The notes under the pieces: model-generated
The model's input: the letters and a program-made list of their open reading frames with translations, nothing else
Databases searched by the model: none
Told to the model about the DNA's origin: nothing
Program-made: the position numbers and the translations under genes
NCBI GenBank assembly: GCA_930367205.1
Contig: OV884015.1
Location: 3,596,001 to 3,660,000, forward strand
Length of the DNA: 64,000 bases
Origin: Acanthosoma haemorrhoidale
Lineage: Eukaryota > Arthropoda > Insecta > Hemiptera > Acanthosomatidae
Direction of reading: 5' to 3'
Shown: positions 22,363 to 35,800 of the stretch, piece after piece
Layout: the number at the start of each line of letters is the position of its first letter
Position numbering within the stretch: position 1 is the first letter of the stretch

Positions 22363-25300
22363 ATGTCAAAAAATAAGTTGAATCTGACCTTACCTCCGGG
22401 ATCTATTGAAGCGTCAGTACCATTGTCTCCCTCTGTGCCCATCTTGACACCAAAATCAGAAGCTTCAGAGTGAGTACTTATTAAATATGTTCCTTCCCTC
22501 TTGTCGAATCCTTTAATAATTATTTACCGTGGCTTTCAGGCGAAGCACTTTAGTAGGAAAAACAAGCATTGAAGTTCTCCAAGAAAGATTAGAAGAATTA
22601 GACATGGATGATACACAGCGCAAAAGGATGGAATTTTTCTTATGCCAAAAAGAAAAAATTGGGGAATTGAGTGATGACGATTTTGAGAAATTAGGCGAAC
22701 TTGGAGCTGGTAACGGTGGTGTAGTTATGAAAGTCAAACACAAGTCGAGCAGCCTTATAATGGCTAGGAAGGTAATATTAAGATATACTTTTATGTTATA
22801 TCTTCGGATGCTGTTTAGATACTTCAATATGTGTTCAATATTTCAGCTTATACATTTGGAAGTTAAACCAGCGATTAAGAAGCAAATTATAAGGGAACTG
22901 AAAGTCCTCCATGAGTGTAATTTTGCACATATAGTTGGCTTCTATGGTGCATTTTACAGGTAGAGAATAGTTCTTAGTCATTTAATCAGCACAGCACCAC
23001 TTCACCGCTTATTAGATGCAATTTTTTTTTACATTCATTTTCCTTTATAATTTATAGTTTTATAAAGTATTAGGAGCAGTGGTTCATTTAACTGGTTCTT
23101 AATATGAAGGAGCTTCACCAGTCAAATTCACGGTATTGAGATTAAAGCATACTGTAACTAACTCTCCTCACGCTAGCCCAGTCCACATGTAAGATAAAAA
23201 AAAAATCATTGTCTCATTTTAAATTCATGTCCAACATCAAGGAGAATTAAAAATTTGAATGTTAATGAACATGTTTTGTTACATAGTCAATTGGTTAGTT
23301 TGCCTTTGCCGCTGGTTCATCATTAGTCATCTTAAAATATAGAAACCTGTCCCTCTAATTGTTGTCTCTGTGTGAGGGAAGATTTTAATTCACTTAAAGT
23401 TATAATATCTTCTTTCTATAAATTAATATTCCCCCCCCCCCAAAGGAGCTATTCACTCAGATTAATATCCCTGGGTGATTTCCTACTCGCATAAATTTGC
23501 TAGATTTCGTTATTATTGATAATACAATTTATGTATTATAAACGTCAACTGTCTGTCAATCAAGATTCTATATGTCCAGAACTGCTGATTCATACTTCCT
23601 ATGATGTGACAGCATTCCATTGCTTGCCGAATATTAAGTTACTCTGCCAATTTCATGTTTATTCATCACAGTTAGATATTGTACCTTATTTTTATCAGGT
23701 GTTATTTTAAGAGTTTTATGAGCAGATTATGCTATCAACCAAACAAGATAATATTATTTTGATGCACACACAACAATTTTTTCCTCCTGACTTCTCTGGA
23801 TGGATTTTATTTTAAGAAAATCTTTTTTTTTTATATATATATAGTTTATTTTATCATCTCAAAATACCATATCTATTTATGTAGTGTAATTTATAGATTG
23901 TATTGAATTCTGTACACTAATTTTCAGCGATGGAGAAATAAGTATATGCATGGAATACATGGACGGTGGCTCTTTGGATTTAATATTGAAAAAAGCGGGA
24001 CGTATTCCTGAATCTATATTAGGGACAATTACTGCTGCAGTAAGTACTTCAAAGAAAAAATATTGTATTAATTTATCGTTATTGAAGATGTACTCTAATT
24101 CTGGCGATAACTGTTATATTCCTTGGAAGGATTGTTTTATTATTATTATTATTGGCTTACCATTTTTTAACCAATCTTAATTAGTTTTTTCCTAATGGTG
24201 TTGGTCAGAATTTTCTTTCGGTTAGTTGTAGAACATTTTATAGGGAACATTATATTATATGACTTTTCATTTTAAATGTTACAAGCATTGTATTCAAACC
24301 CATAATTGAAGCTAACTGTAATAATAATGAATTTTAATTTTATTTAAAGGGATTTGTGGAAGAAAAAAATAGATTTCTTAACTTAAATTAATTGAAGATA
24401 CTATATTTATTGGAGTATAAGGCACAACTTTTTCACAAACCAGCTTGAAAATTGTTGCACGTCACGGACATCAATCTTTTCTCTTTATTTAAGATTCTGC
24501 ACTTTACTTTCTGGAAAACAGCAATTGAATTCCAACAGTAGCTTAACTGACTTCTCTTCATTAATTTTTTGAATGCGTATTTGTTGATATTTTTTATTAC
24601 TCCTTATCCAAATTTGCACATTACTGAATTACAGGTAAAAACTAAACATACATTTTAATCATCCATAAAATTAAAGTGAAAATATTGATGTCCGAGACGT
24701 GCCACAATTTTCAAGCTGATTTCTGAAAGTGTTGTGCCTTATACTCCAATAAATACAGTACTTGCTTATTTTTGGCTCATGTCCGAGGAAATAAATAAAA
24801 ACCTAAGAATTGGTCATAAGAAATTTTGAACCATTCATTTTGACATAACATTTTAAGGAGTCTGAAATTTGAAATTAATACATAACTAAATTCAAAACCC
24901 TGATATGTTTCTGGTGTCCACTTCTGTTTTTCTAATGGGACTTATTTCTTAAAATAATTTTTTTTTTTTTCATTTCATATTACTATCAACACTATCTAAT
25001 TTATCTTCATGAGTACGAAATAATTGACTTCTGCTGCTCTAGCCTTCGCGCATAGCTATATGTATACTTTTTTTCTGTGTACTCAATCATTCATTATTGC
25101 TACTGTATTTATTGTTCCGAGTGGTACACATGTGGTAAATTTAGAACTAACATTGAATTATTACTTCTTAGCAAGGTAATTTCCAATAACCAAGAGCTAT
25201 ATCAACTCTTAATTGCATAGATATCTGTTGTGATTGTAGGTGCTGAAAGGTCTTAGTTACCTGAGGGATAAACATGCCATAATGCACAGAGACGTAAAGC

Positions 25301-27025
25301 CAAGTAACATCTTAGTAAACAGCGGAGGAGAGATCAAAATTTGTGACTTTGGTGTGTCTGGCCAGCTCATTGATTCTATGGCCAATTCATTTGTCGGCAC
25401 TAGATCCTATATGTCAGTAAGTAGTAAACTATTAAGTCAATTTGACATCCTCCCACATTCAATTTATCTGTAACCGAACTAAAAAAATAAACAAGCTAAT
25501 TGTAATGCATATTTATTTAAGTAAAGCCACTTATATTTCAAAATTAGGCGGCTCCCATTCATGATTGTCGGTTTTTTTGTCCTGGTGTGCACAACATATT
25601 CCTAAAATATTGACTCCTATTTTTAGAATGCACTCTTCCCCCTGTAAATAAATAATTTTCAAAATAATCCATTTGTATAATCTTATCTGTTTTCAGCCTG
25701 AACGGCTCCAGGGGACACACTATTCAGTTCAAAGTGATATATGGTCACTTGGCCTGTCCCTTGTAGAGATGGCAATAGGGATGTATCCTATCCCGCCTCC
25801 TGATGCTAAAACACTCGCTGCTATATTCGGCCCTTCAAAAGAGGACGACGAATCACAGACACAAGTCTCTCCGATTCATGGTTTGTTTTGCAAATAACTA
25901 GTTTAATTTCACCTGAAAATATTCTCATCTAGTATACGAAACATTTTCTATGTTCATATTTAGTATCCTAATTTAAATTAATTGCATAATTAATAGAATT
26001 TAAGAATATTGTCACTCTTAATTGATAACCCATCTTCCAGTTCATAATTTTTTTTATTATTTATGATTAATTTCCTGTCGTAGGCATTTTCCTCTCTAGC
26101 TCCCATTACTTTTGCTATTTGCTTATTCTCTATTATAAATGCATGATTGTACCATTGGAATCCTCTCAGTAAACATGTAGGACATACTCTAGAAAATCAA
26201 AAACTGAATCTGACCAAAATTGGATTTAGAAAAAATCCATTTACAGGACTTGCCTTCAGTGTCGATGTTTCCCAATTATTTATCTTTGTTTCAGGCAACG
26301 GCAGTGGGCCTCGACCCATGGCCATATTTGAACTTCTCGATTATATTGTAAATGAGCCACCACCAAAATTACCTTCGGGTATATTTTCAAATGAATTCAA
26401 AGATTTCGTCGATCGATGCCTGATAAAAAATCCATCCGAGAGGGCAGACCTAAAGACACTTATGGTAATGGTTTTTATTAACTGGTGGAAAGCAAATTTT
26501 ATTTTGTAGTGGCAACTTGGATTAGACTCAACATTCCTACTTAAATACAAGAGAGTGGTGCCCTGTAGAAAACCTGTCATTCTTATTTCAAGTTGAAGTT
26601 GATAAAAGGGGCATTAAATCAAATATTCATTTTTTATATTGGCCTTATATGGTAACGTCTGGTGGTTGAAACTCAATTATATCCCAATCAAGGACCGTTG
26701 CAGTTAGCAGCGGATAGTATCAAATGACAACATGTAAAGCCATTATAAATATGAAGCATTGCTAGAGTCTAGGTGAATAATATTCTATTTCAAGTATTCC
26801 TATTAGTTGTAAGCTCTCAGCTCCTTTTTTAAGTTATATACTAAAATAATATGCAATTATGATAAAATTTTCTGAGATGATTAGCCGCTTAGCAGTGTGT
26901 TTTGTTTGTAGAATCACGATTGGATCAGGAAATCAGAGAATGAGAATGTGGACATTGCAGGCTGGGTCTGCAAGACGATGGGTCTTACTCCCACGACACC
27001 GACGCGCACTATCCCTCCTACTTAA
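22363..27025 (+). CDS. Dsor1: MAP kinase kinase MEK (Dsor1/MAP2K1-like), 8 exons
   Basis: Exons: 22363-22469, 22540-22771, 22847-22959, 23928-24039, 25240-25416, 25697-25880, 26295-26464, 26912-27025 (TAA). All phases agree, giving 402 aa against about 393-400 in the family. It is the dual-specificity kinase that phosphorylates ERK in the Ras-Raf-MEK-ERK cascade. Seen in order: an N-terminal basic/hydrophobic ERK-docking motif (KNKLNLTL), a leucine-rich region at 48-70 matching the MEK export signal/helix A, P-loop GAGNGG 91-96, ATP-binding Lys113, alpha-C Glu130, HRD 204-206, DFG 224-226, and the activation loop [15 protein letters not shown] with the two Raf-target serines S234 and S238. 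The proline-rich insert is present but short, and the C-terminus keeps the ERADL and AGW.C.T.GL blocks. Oddity: CNFAHIVGF replaces the common CNSPYIVGF. A complete, apparently functional gene. Confidence 0.96.
24406..24753. mobile_element. MITE with ~65-bp TIRs in MEK intron 4
   Basis: The left end (TTTATTGGAGTATAAGGCAC) and the reverse complement of the right end match for about 65 bp with a handful of mismatches. Both flanks carry TA (24404-24405, 24754-24755), giving a 348-bp element of Tc1/mariner type. No transposase is encoded. It lies in the 1.2-kb intron between the 23928 and 25240 exons, so it is spliced out. Confidence 0.88.
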
Positions 27026-28760
27026 TTAATACTTAACAACAACGCTAACTTACCTTCTTTTAATGTGTATTTGCAGCTGTCGGGTCTCGGTAATTATCTC
27101 ATTTGAAAGTTCATTGTGCTCGCCTGCCGACTGGCGACACCCGACCATTAGCCCAATACTGTAATAACTTAACCTTATCAAATGAACTTTTTTAGAAGTG
27201 AATATTTTAAATGTTTAGTTCCAAAATGCTTATTCCTAAAATTACCAGATATTTATTACTTAAATGTGATTTTTTTTTTATTCTATAAATTGTGATATAA
27301 ATAATAGTATTGTATTATTTAAATTGTATTTGCTTATATATCTACGTGTAATATTTATAAACAATTAAACTTTTTTAGCATTTGATAGTATATTGTATTA
27401 TTTATTATTGTTGTTTTTAGATTTGTATATTTCAATCGGTAGTTTGTACGTAATTGTAAATATTGTATAATATTGACCATATTATCGGTATTGTTATATG
27501 TATGTATATGTCTGTCTCCGCTATATGGCACAGTTTATTAAAACGTAGTATTCATTAATACGTTGCTTTATTGAGTTGTGTATCTTGCGTGCCATTATCT
27601 TACTCTAGTTGTTGAAATATAAAAAAAAATAGAATTGTTGAAAATGCTTTGCATCATTTTTAACTGCTATGCAACTATATCACCAAAGTGATGTAATTAG
27701 TAAACAGCACCTGCTTATATACATTCAAAATTGAATTTGAAATAAAATGTTAATTTCAAATGGTCATTAAATTAGTTAGGTATTTATAAACTTTTGTATC
27801 AAAAACTATAGAATTAAACTCCTTAGCTTATTACTAAAAACAAATTCTTTATGAAATGTATGTTTAAAGTAACTGGATGTATTTGTCGTACTCAAAAGTC
27901 TCTTAATTTCTTTAATTGATGTTCGCTCTAGGATAGATATATAGCCTTTTTGCTTTGGCAAATATAAAAATGTTATGAAGAAAATGAAAAGGGCTTGTGG
28001 CTTAGTATGAATATATTTTATTTTATGTATCTATAATTTATTAAATGTAAATGTTTGATATGTATTTTTCTTGCGTTATGCATTATGTCCCACATTAAAT
28101 ATCTAACTTGATTGTTTGATCACTGTTAGTTTTTTCATGATCTCTCTATATCAGTGTGTTGTATCTATTAATTTCAATATTGGAGTTTAATTTTCTATCT
28201 TTAATGCTAATATAACCTTCTATGACTTGATTGGAAAGTACCAAACATTAATTTATTTTGTGGATGGTTATGGTGAACTTCAATTCACCTGTATAAGTGA
28301 AGCGCATTATCTGATTATTTGTTAATATTCATGTCATATGCTTAAGTGTGCTCATTATATTTTAGACATTATTTTATTTCAATAATTGTTTTTCATAACC
28401 ATCATGATTAGCTCTTAGATAATTTGTACGCCCTTTGACAATTGTGAGGGATTAGAGTATTATTTGTGCACGCTCCTTAAAATAATTTTAAGAACACTTA
28501 TTCACTGACTCGTTAAAAAAATTGTTATAATTCTGATCGTTAAATATTTACATTAGGCTGTGCTCAAAGCATAGGGGCCTTAATCATTTTGACAAATTTT
28601 CTTTACAGCTGCTGTATCTTGGAGACCTGTTATTTTCTAATTGTGCAATATTATTAATAATTCATTCTAAATATATGTATTCAATTTAGTTTTACAAGTA
28701 TAAAATAGAAATATTTTCGATTCTTTCCAAATATAATATTGTGATTAAATAAACCAGTTA
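27026..28760 (+). terminator. MEK 3' UTR region and possible poly(A) sites
   Basis: Very AT-rich non-coding sequence follows the MEK stop. Candidate signals are AATAAA at about 27742 and at 28748-28753. Which one is used cannot be told from sequence. No other gene is visible in this stretch. Confidence 0.4.
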
Positions 28761-29824
28761 ATTTCTTATTAAACTGCTTTGAATCTCTATTTGATGTTTG
28801 ATTTTACCACTTTAACTTGTCATTACTTCATTTATATTTTATAAGGAAATTGACATGTATTTCCAGCATAGCATTTTGATTGACATGAATGTAGTTATAA
28901 CTGAACTTTCTGTCTAAAATAAAAAATCACATAAGATCTTAACCACTCGTACTTGACTGTTTAAAATAATAGTTCCAAATTACAAAAACCTAGCGAGTGA
29001 GGCGCCCATTCTAAATCCTAAACTATTTATTTACCATCTTATATTTGTTTTAAGTAAATTTTCATGTACTATTAGACACCATAATTGATTTGGACTCGAT
29101 GGTCTGGTATAGTATCCAAGCTTTCTACCATAAAGGCTAAACCGCATCACACATTACCATGGAGCAGGCTGTTAACTAGCGAAAACAATATAAAACTAAA
29201 CAAACGGTACATAGTAATCTGGAAGCATCAACTAACATAGGGATTTTGGTGATTGAAAGCAAACTTGAATCTCAACTTTTTACTTTAAAGAAATAAATTG
29301 AAGTCTTTGATTATTACTTAAATAAAAATAGGTAAAGAATGTGTTGCATTAACTGTCAAGTTTTCGATTAACTCTTATCACATCATAATATGCTCTTCAT
29401 ATATATATTTTGATGAGCGAAAAAATAGTAGTACATCTCTAATAATTATTATTAGTGATTGATAATAGCACCAATTAGAATTGGCGGTCTTTCCCTATTT
29501 AGTATGCCTTTCCTATTCCGGTAATTTCAACACACTTTTGTAACTATATAATAATTCTTTACCATTTATTTTACCTGGTTATTAAATAATTTAATATCAG
29601 TGAAATATAGGTTTGTGTGATTTTGCTGAAGAATTGGTATGGTAGTAGTTAAGACTCCATAGATAGAAACTGTAGCTAATATTTTAACAAGCTCAATGAT
29701 ATTATCTAACCCAAACACCATTTATTATCTGGTAAAGTCTTCTTGAGAAATGGGAAGTATCCGGGGTGGTATGGCTGATCTCAGACTTCTTTGGCTTTGG
29801 TGCAACTATCCTAGGTGTGTTCTT
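28761..29824. other. AT-rich spacer, nothing recognised
   Basis: No reading frame, RNA gene or repeat with definable ends was recognised here. It lies between the MEK 3' UTR and a hAT relic. Confidence 0.5.
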
Positions 29825-31100
29825 CTAGACTAGGAGCAGCCAAACTTTTTTTTCAGTCACGGACCAAAATTCAAACAATCAAAAAACTTGATGCGAAAAA
29901 TTTAAAAACGAGTAGCAAAAATGTAAACGAACCAGTTTTTATATCCTATCTACCTACAGCTCAATGCAGAGCTTGTAATTGTCTTTTACTTAGCAACTAC
30001 ATAATGTTAGATTTCGCTGCTAATCTGACAAGCATATCCGAGAGCTTTGAATTCCAGGAGAGTAATGCCACGGTTTCTTGTCTGTTATTGCAAAGGGGTT
30101 GATAAAAATGTCACAAAAGTATTTTGCCGCTCCAAGTCAGCGAATCTGGTTTTGAAGGATTGAAGTAGCAATGAAACTTTGATTTTATATTTTTTGCAGT
30201 TAGGATCCAATTTAGTTTTACCAGTTTGGTCTTGCATGGAAGGAAATTGAGACAGTCGGTTTTTAGAAAAATCTTGCATAAAGGGCAAGCTTTGCCTCAA
30301 ACGATACAACATTAGACATCAGTATTGGTAAATGATTAGATTTATCTTGCAATCGAGTGTTCATCAAGTTTAGATCTGAAGTCATGTCACGTAAAAAAGC
30401 AAGATCCCAAAGCCATTCATCGTCTTCAAGGAGGGGAGAGATGTGAATTCTTCATTTTTTAAAAGCTAAGTTGAGACATCACTGCTTAGTTTCCATAACC
30501 TTTCTTTCCTCTGTAGAATCAACAAACATCGCAATGGAGAACTAGTTTTCTATGATCCACAATGTTTTTTCTAACGTTTCCAAGACTTCCCTGCTATTGA
30601 GGATACCAGCTGGTCTTTTGTTGGTAGTCGACTGCTGGTTTTTGGACAGAAGGTAATTCCAGTCCCTAGGGGCAAAGCGCTTCCTGGTGGATTGATGCAG
30701 TTTTATTTTAGAATAGGTTTCATGTATTACAATCCAGTCCTTGTTTTAACCGATCATGCAACACCATCAGAGCAAACGCTTTCAAATTTTTGCTTTTTAA
30801 GTTTTTCCATCAAGCGATTTCAAACACTTTCTCCTGTGGTCTTTGTTGGATTTAGAGTTCTTCAGATGTTTCAAGATTCTCGTTGACCATACAAACAAAA
30901 ATACACATCTGAACATTCGTCCAAAGCTAAAGAAAGAAATTTATAACTCAAAAGCTTAGAAATTACTTGCGAACTCATCTCATATCTCGTCAATCTGCAT
31001 CATTGCCCTATTTCGAGACAAGCTTAGAAATTTTCGGATCGCTTGTCTGTTTTGCAAATATTTTTCAGCTGAGCTTAATAAATTTCTCTTCATCTCCATA
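29825..31100 (-). mobile_element. hAT-type transposase relic (GTF2IRD2/ZBED-like)
   Basis: Read on the minus strand, fragments of a hAT transposase appear in the expected order in shifting frames with stops. They are SLALDECSDVY-like sequence (about 30900-30950), SVCSDGVA (about 30755-30790, like the family's CTDGAPAM), and at 30085-30312 an open stretch with FMQDFSKNRLSQFP and LLLQSFKTRFADLE. The downstream tail is degraded. Near 29830 the sequence AGCCAAACTTTTTTTTCAGT resembles hAT terminal sequence and may be the 3' end. The 5' end was not found. The frame disruptions rule out an active gene. Confidence 0.6.
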
Positions 31101-32480
31101 TTTATTCATATCTTGTGCTAGTAACAAAGAGATTTTATAGGAAGCTGTTACCATAGAAGAAAGGTTATTAATTTGTTTTTGAATATTAATTTTTGGTCAC
31201 ATAACAATATATTTTTCAGTGACATCCAATCTCAAGACTGAACCAACCGGATACTTGGAATCAAAATGATTGTATTTTTTGGACATACAAATATTTCCAC
31301 CACAGATTTAACAGACTGGTATTGATATGGCTCCCTGTGTGGGCCAGAAGTCCACACACCCGGAAGGGGTAAAAAATCTGTTCATACTGAACTAATCGCA
31401 CAACCCTATCCATTCCTTATGGCAGATATACACATTATGCTGAAACATCTTACATAAATAAATATAATGAGTCTTTGATGTAACATCTTCCTTTCACTAA
31501 CTGAAGCCTCGATCATTTCTCAACAAATACAGCCGCTAATGCCTAATTTTCTGGGCAACAATGGACCAATAGTTTTTAATCATTAATTTCAACAGGCACC
31601 CGATGACCTCCGCAGCTTCATGTCCTAGATTAAAATAATTACCGGTGTCTGTCTCATGTACACAACCTGTTAAAAAATAAATAAAATAAAATAGGAGAAA
31701 TAAATGTCTATCGACAAATGCAAAATTTCTGAAAATCAAAAAGTCTATTTCATCATCTATTATCACACGGACCGCATTACACTAGAGACTATTAATGGAA
31801 AATAGCACAATGCAATATTGAAAAACTAAAAGACTACAATAATATATAAAATAAAGTGCTATAGTCCACATGGCGGCTAGATATTACCTCACATTGTACA
31901 CAGTTAAAAAGGAACATCAAAAAATCAGTTGATTTATTACTTCATGCAGTTTAAAGGCCGTTTCAAAAATTCACAGATAAATATACATATATATCCATAT
32001 AATACATATTATTTATTAAGGACACAAATGATAAATACAACAGCACTTAAAACTAACGGCCAAATTTACAACCATTTTCAATAAGCTTATAATGTTCATT
32101 TAGTTAATATTTGCTGAATAGGACACGGACATTTTATAATAAAAAAATTATGAAAAGAGAAAATTTTATGAATTTCTTCAAACTAAATTTGAATTGATTA
32201 GTTATTCTAAGAAGCAGATATAGCTATTTCACACTCAAATATATCTGTTCCATTCGATCCCGGGACAGAAGCAGTTCCTATGTACAAATAATACACAAAA
32301 CAAAATAACTAGAAGGTTCTTTGTATATGCTTGTTCCTGTTGTACTTACAAACGCATAAGGGTACATTGAAATGTATGTGACGGCTGTGAAGACAAATTC
32401 TTAACAAATCATGTCAGCGGTGATGATTCATTCCATCGACATTGTAACAGATAAAATAAAACAGCATTGCACAAGATGAA
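31101..32480. other. spacer 3' of ubiquilin, nothing recognised
   Basis: No gene recognised. It may include the 5' part of the hAT relic (right of 31100) and a distal ubiquilin 3' UTR. A short minus-strand frame at 31536-31766 has no recognisable domain. Confidence 0.45.
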
Positions 32481-32489
32481 ATTTTCATA

Positions 32490-32499
32490 TTTATTTATT
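32490..32499 (-). terminator. candidate ubiquilin poly(A) signals
   Basis: Two overlapping AATAAA motifs on the minus strand (32490-32495 and 32494-32499), about 325 nt past the ubiquilin stop codon. Use is inferred from position. Confidence 0.45.
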
Positions 32500-32821
32500 T
32501 ATTATACTAATAAGAATATCTCTCTAGTTAAAAATAAAGTATAATTTATACAAAACTAAAGGAATAATATACATTATATATTTAACCATGTTAAAAACAC
32601 CCAAAAAAATACAAACGAAAAGAAAGGACTTGTCAATGGTATAAAATTAGAAGGAAAGACAACAGGGGGAAAACTTAAAATAGTATAATAGAATGACAAA
32701 CAAAAAAAAAGAAAAAGTAATAAATATTGAAGAAACTTTCATGAAGAATGTATTTACCGTAAAACAGACTGTAGGAGGGGGGAGGGGATATACATGCTCA
32801 GTGATTGTGGCTCAGCTGAGG

Positions 32822-35800
32822 TTAGCTTTGAGGGGTCAACTGTCCATTGGCAAGTAGCCTCTCCACAGCAGCGTTCACGTCTCCGAATGTAGCTATCAGT
32901 GCTGTAACATACAAGAGGCAATCTTTTAGACATACCAGGAACATTATCTTGTCGTTTTTTAGTTTTTCCTAAAAACCTGCTTGGATTAATGCAAAACGGT
33001 GTTTGTGGATGACATTTTGACACCTCTGTGTATCAGGTCGGGAGAGAAAGATATAGTTTGAAAATTAATTTCTCCATCATGCCACTGTACGGTTTACAAC
33101 AAACATCTACCTCTTTCAAACACCCAAAAGTAAAAATTATGACAATATAACACCTCTTTCCATTGATTCAAGTCGATCTCTAACAATAAAAACTCTCAGA
33201 TCGTTCATAACAGTTTCTACATAATAAAATGGGAGGGAAAATTACAGTAAAAACATATCAGAAGATTATTATCTCTTTTATAAAATAAACTATCTCTAGT
33301 GTGCATACATTATTACAAATGAGCAAAACAAACTTTACAAACACAGAATCGGTTAATTTATACAAAATGAAATTGTTTGCTCACCTTGTATATTTGCGTC
33401 TCTGTTGACAAAGCCCATTGCTGCAAGTTGGTCCAGCTGAGAGCGATACCTCTCTTCTGGCGGTTGGTTAGGGTTAGTCGCTGCATTACCCATCATCCTG
33501 GCCATGAGTTGGGAGAGGTAGTCTGTTGGCTGCGGCTGCTGGCCAGGCAGGATGTTAGGCGTTGGGGCGGAAGGAGGGCTGGTGGGGTTGCTGGCAGCCG
33601 GAGCTGGCCTGTTGCCGCCTGTGGGTTCCATTCCGGGCATTCCTCCCAACCCGAACCCCATACTGCAGCAACCAGTCAATCATTTTATATAGAAATACAT
33701 CAAACACGACCAGAAACATACAGTAATAAATTTTGTTTTAATATCAATTCAGAGTCAAAAGCAGTTTTGCCTTGTCTTTAAAGTATGTAAGCCATCAGAT
33801 TCTATCTCAACTGACCCAAGGTAAATCACAATTCAGCCCAGTTTAAGGGAGATAGGTTATGACACATTTAATAATCACATGTTGCAAGCATTGTATGTTC
33901 TAATTACTGCTTAGTTCAGAGGTTAGACCCCATTTGACCATTTGAGGTTTTTACCTCAGGAAGGGAAGGGGGAGAAAAAAAAAAAAAGTTAGTTGAGAGG
34001 ACTTATTTATAAGAAAGAGGAAGCACCTCTAGAGTATTATATGTATATTATGTAGCTTTTATATATTCAAATTAATTTTGTATAGAAGACATTACGTATA
34101 CCCAGATCAAAGAACCCTGAGCAACAAGAGGTAAATCCAAAAATTAATTAAAATTAAAGCATTATGTAATATTTGTAGTTAAGAATTTGCTAACTTTTAG
34201 GATTTTATGAATATAACCTTTTATTATTTAAGTATTATTAGATTACAAAGAGAGGATAAGGAAACCTTACCTATTAGCTAATCCAGGAGCAGCAGTGCGC
34301 AATGTCTCCAAGCCTTGTTGAATTTGTTGCATTCCAGACAAAGCTTGTGGGTTAGTTAGTAAGTTCTGCATTTCAGGATTCTGGAGCTGATTCATAAGAG
34401 TTGGCATCATTTCACGCATTTGCGACTGTAAGCAATACACAAATACCATTAACCTCACCTTATTAATTAAAATTGAAACAATAAATAATACAAGGGGGGT
34501 AACAATTGAAAAAGCATTTCATGACTCGGTAATTTGTTTACAAGCAATAACATTTATATTACATGTTTCATTAAACGAACCTGAAGCATAGGATTGTTGG
34601 CAAATAGAGGATTTGCAGAGATGACGTTGTTAGCAAGAGCGGGGTCAGAGGACATAGCTTGCATCATGGACTGCATGTAAGGTGCAGACATAAGACTCTG
34701 GAGCAGCTGCGGGTTCTCAGTAACTTGTTGCATTAGATGCTGCATCCCCGATGAGGAAAAAAGGCCAGTTCCGGGTGCAATTGGAGGCGGCGCCCCCGTA
34801 CCAGCAGCTGTCCCTCCCGTGGGTGCTCCGGTTCCACTGCTTGTACTGTTAGCACTCCCACTCGACCACGGGTTTGGCAGAGGTTCCACATTCTCCTGCC
34901 CTTGCTGGGGATTGTTAGCAGCTTCTAATGAGCAATTAGGTCCAGTACTTTATATGAAATAACAAAGAGAAATAGTTGTACTTTATCGTAACTCTAACCT
35001 ACCATTGGTTCCTGAGACTAGATTAGAAAAAGGATTAACTCCAAATTGCTCGGAAGCAGCATTAAGCATTGGCTCCTGTATATCCCTATACATTCGCTGC
35101 AGTGCACTGTATCCACCTGTAAATAGTTATTGCCAACTTAATATTTAGATAGACGATAGTATCAGCTAACAAATGTATCTAAAATATCAGTATATTATTA
35201 TAACCCACATCAATGACAGTAACAACATTAACGACAAGCAGTCATCAAATGACTTCTTGAGGAAAATTATTTTTATAGGCTATTGCTTCCCAGTGTAACT
35301 TTTCAGGTTTGTTATTAATATTTGCGAGTAGTGCAAGTATGTATCTGAATTTATCATAATAATACTTAAGTACCCTCGGGGCTCACAAAGTTGAAAACAC
35401 ATAACTCCTAAAAACAACATAAAAGTTATTTTACAGAACTGTGTCTGTAAATGGTACAGCAACAAAATTTCTGTTAATATTAATATAAACAAACTCATTA
35501 TGCAATATCCTAATTATTTGTTTGAAATTTGTCTAAGATTCCAATAACCCAACACTGCTATGCCCCTCCTTAAATGCCTCAGACAGGCGAGATTGTAGTA
35601 TATATGCATTGAGCTACAAATAACAGATCATTTTCTAGTGGCTCTTCACAAATAAGAAAAAATTCTACCATGTACCTGGTATAGATTCTAAATTTGACAT
35701 GGCTCTATCTTGAGTTCTCATCAGTTCTTGAAGCATGGATGGGTTCCGAGCCAATTCCATCGTTTGACGTAACAGCTCAGGATTATTTAGCATATGGTTT

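Noticed and set aside
33377..33781. 134-codon + strand frame
   Set aside because: Shadow of ubiquilin exon 8 on the opposite strand.
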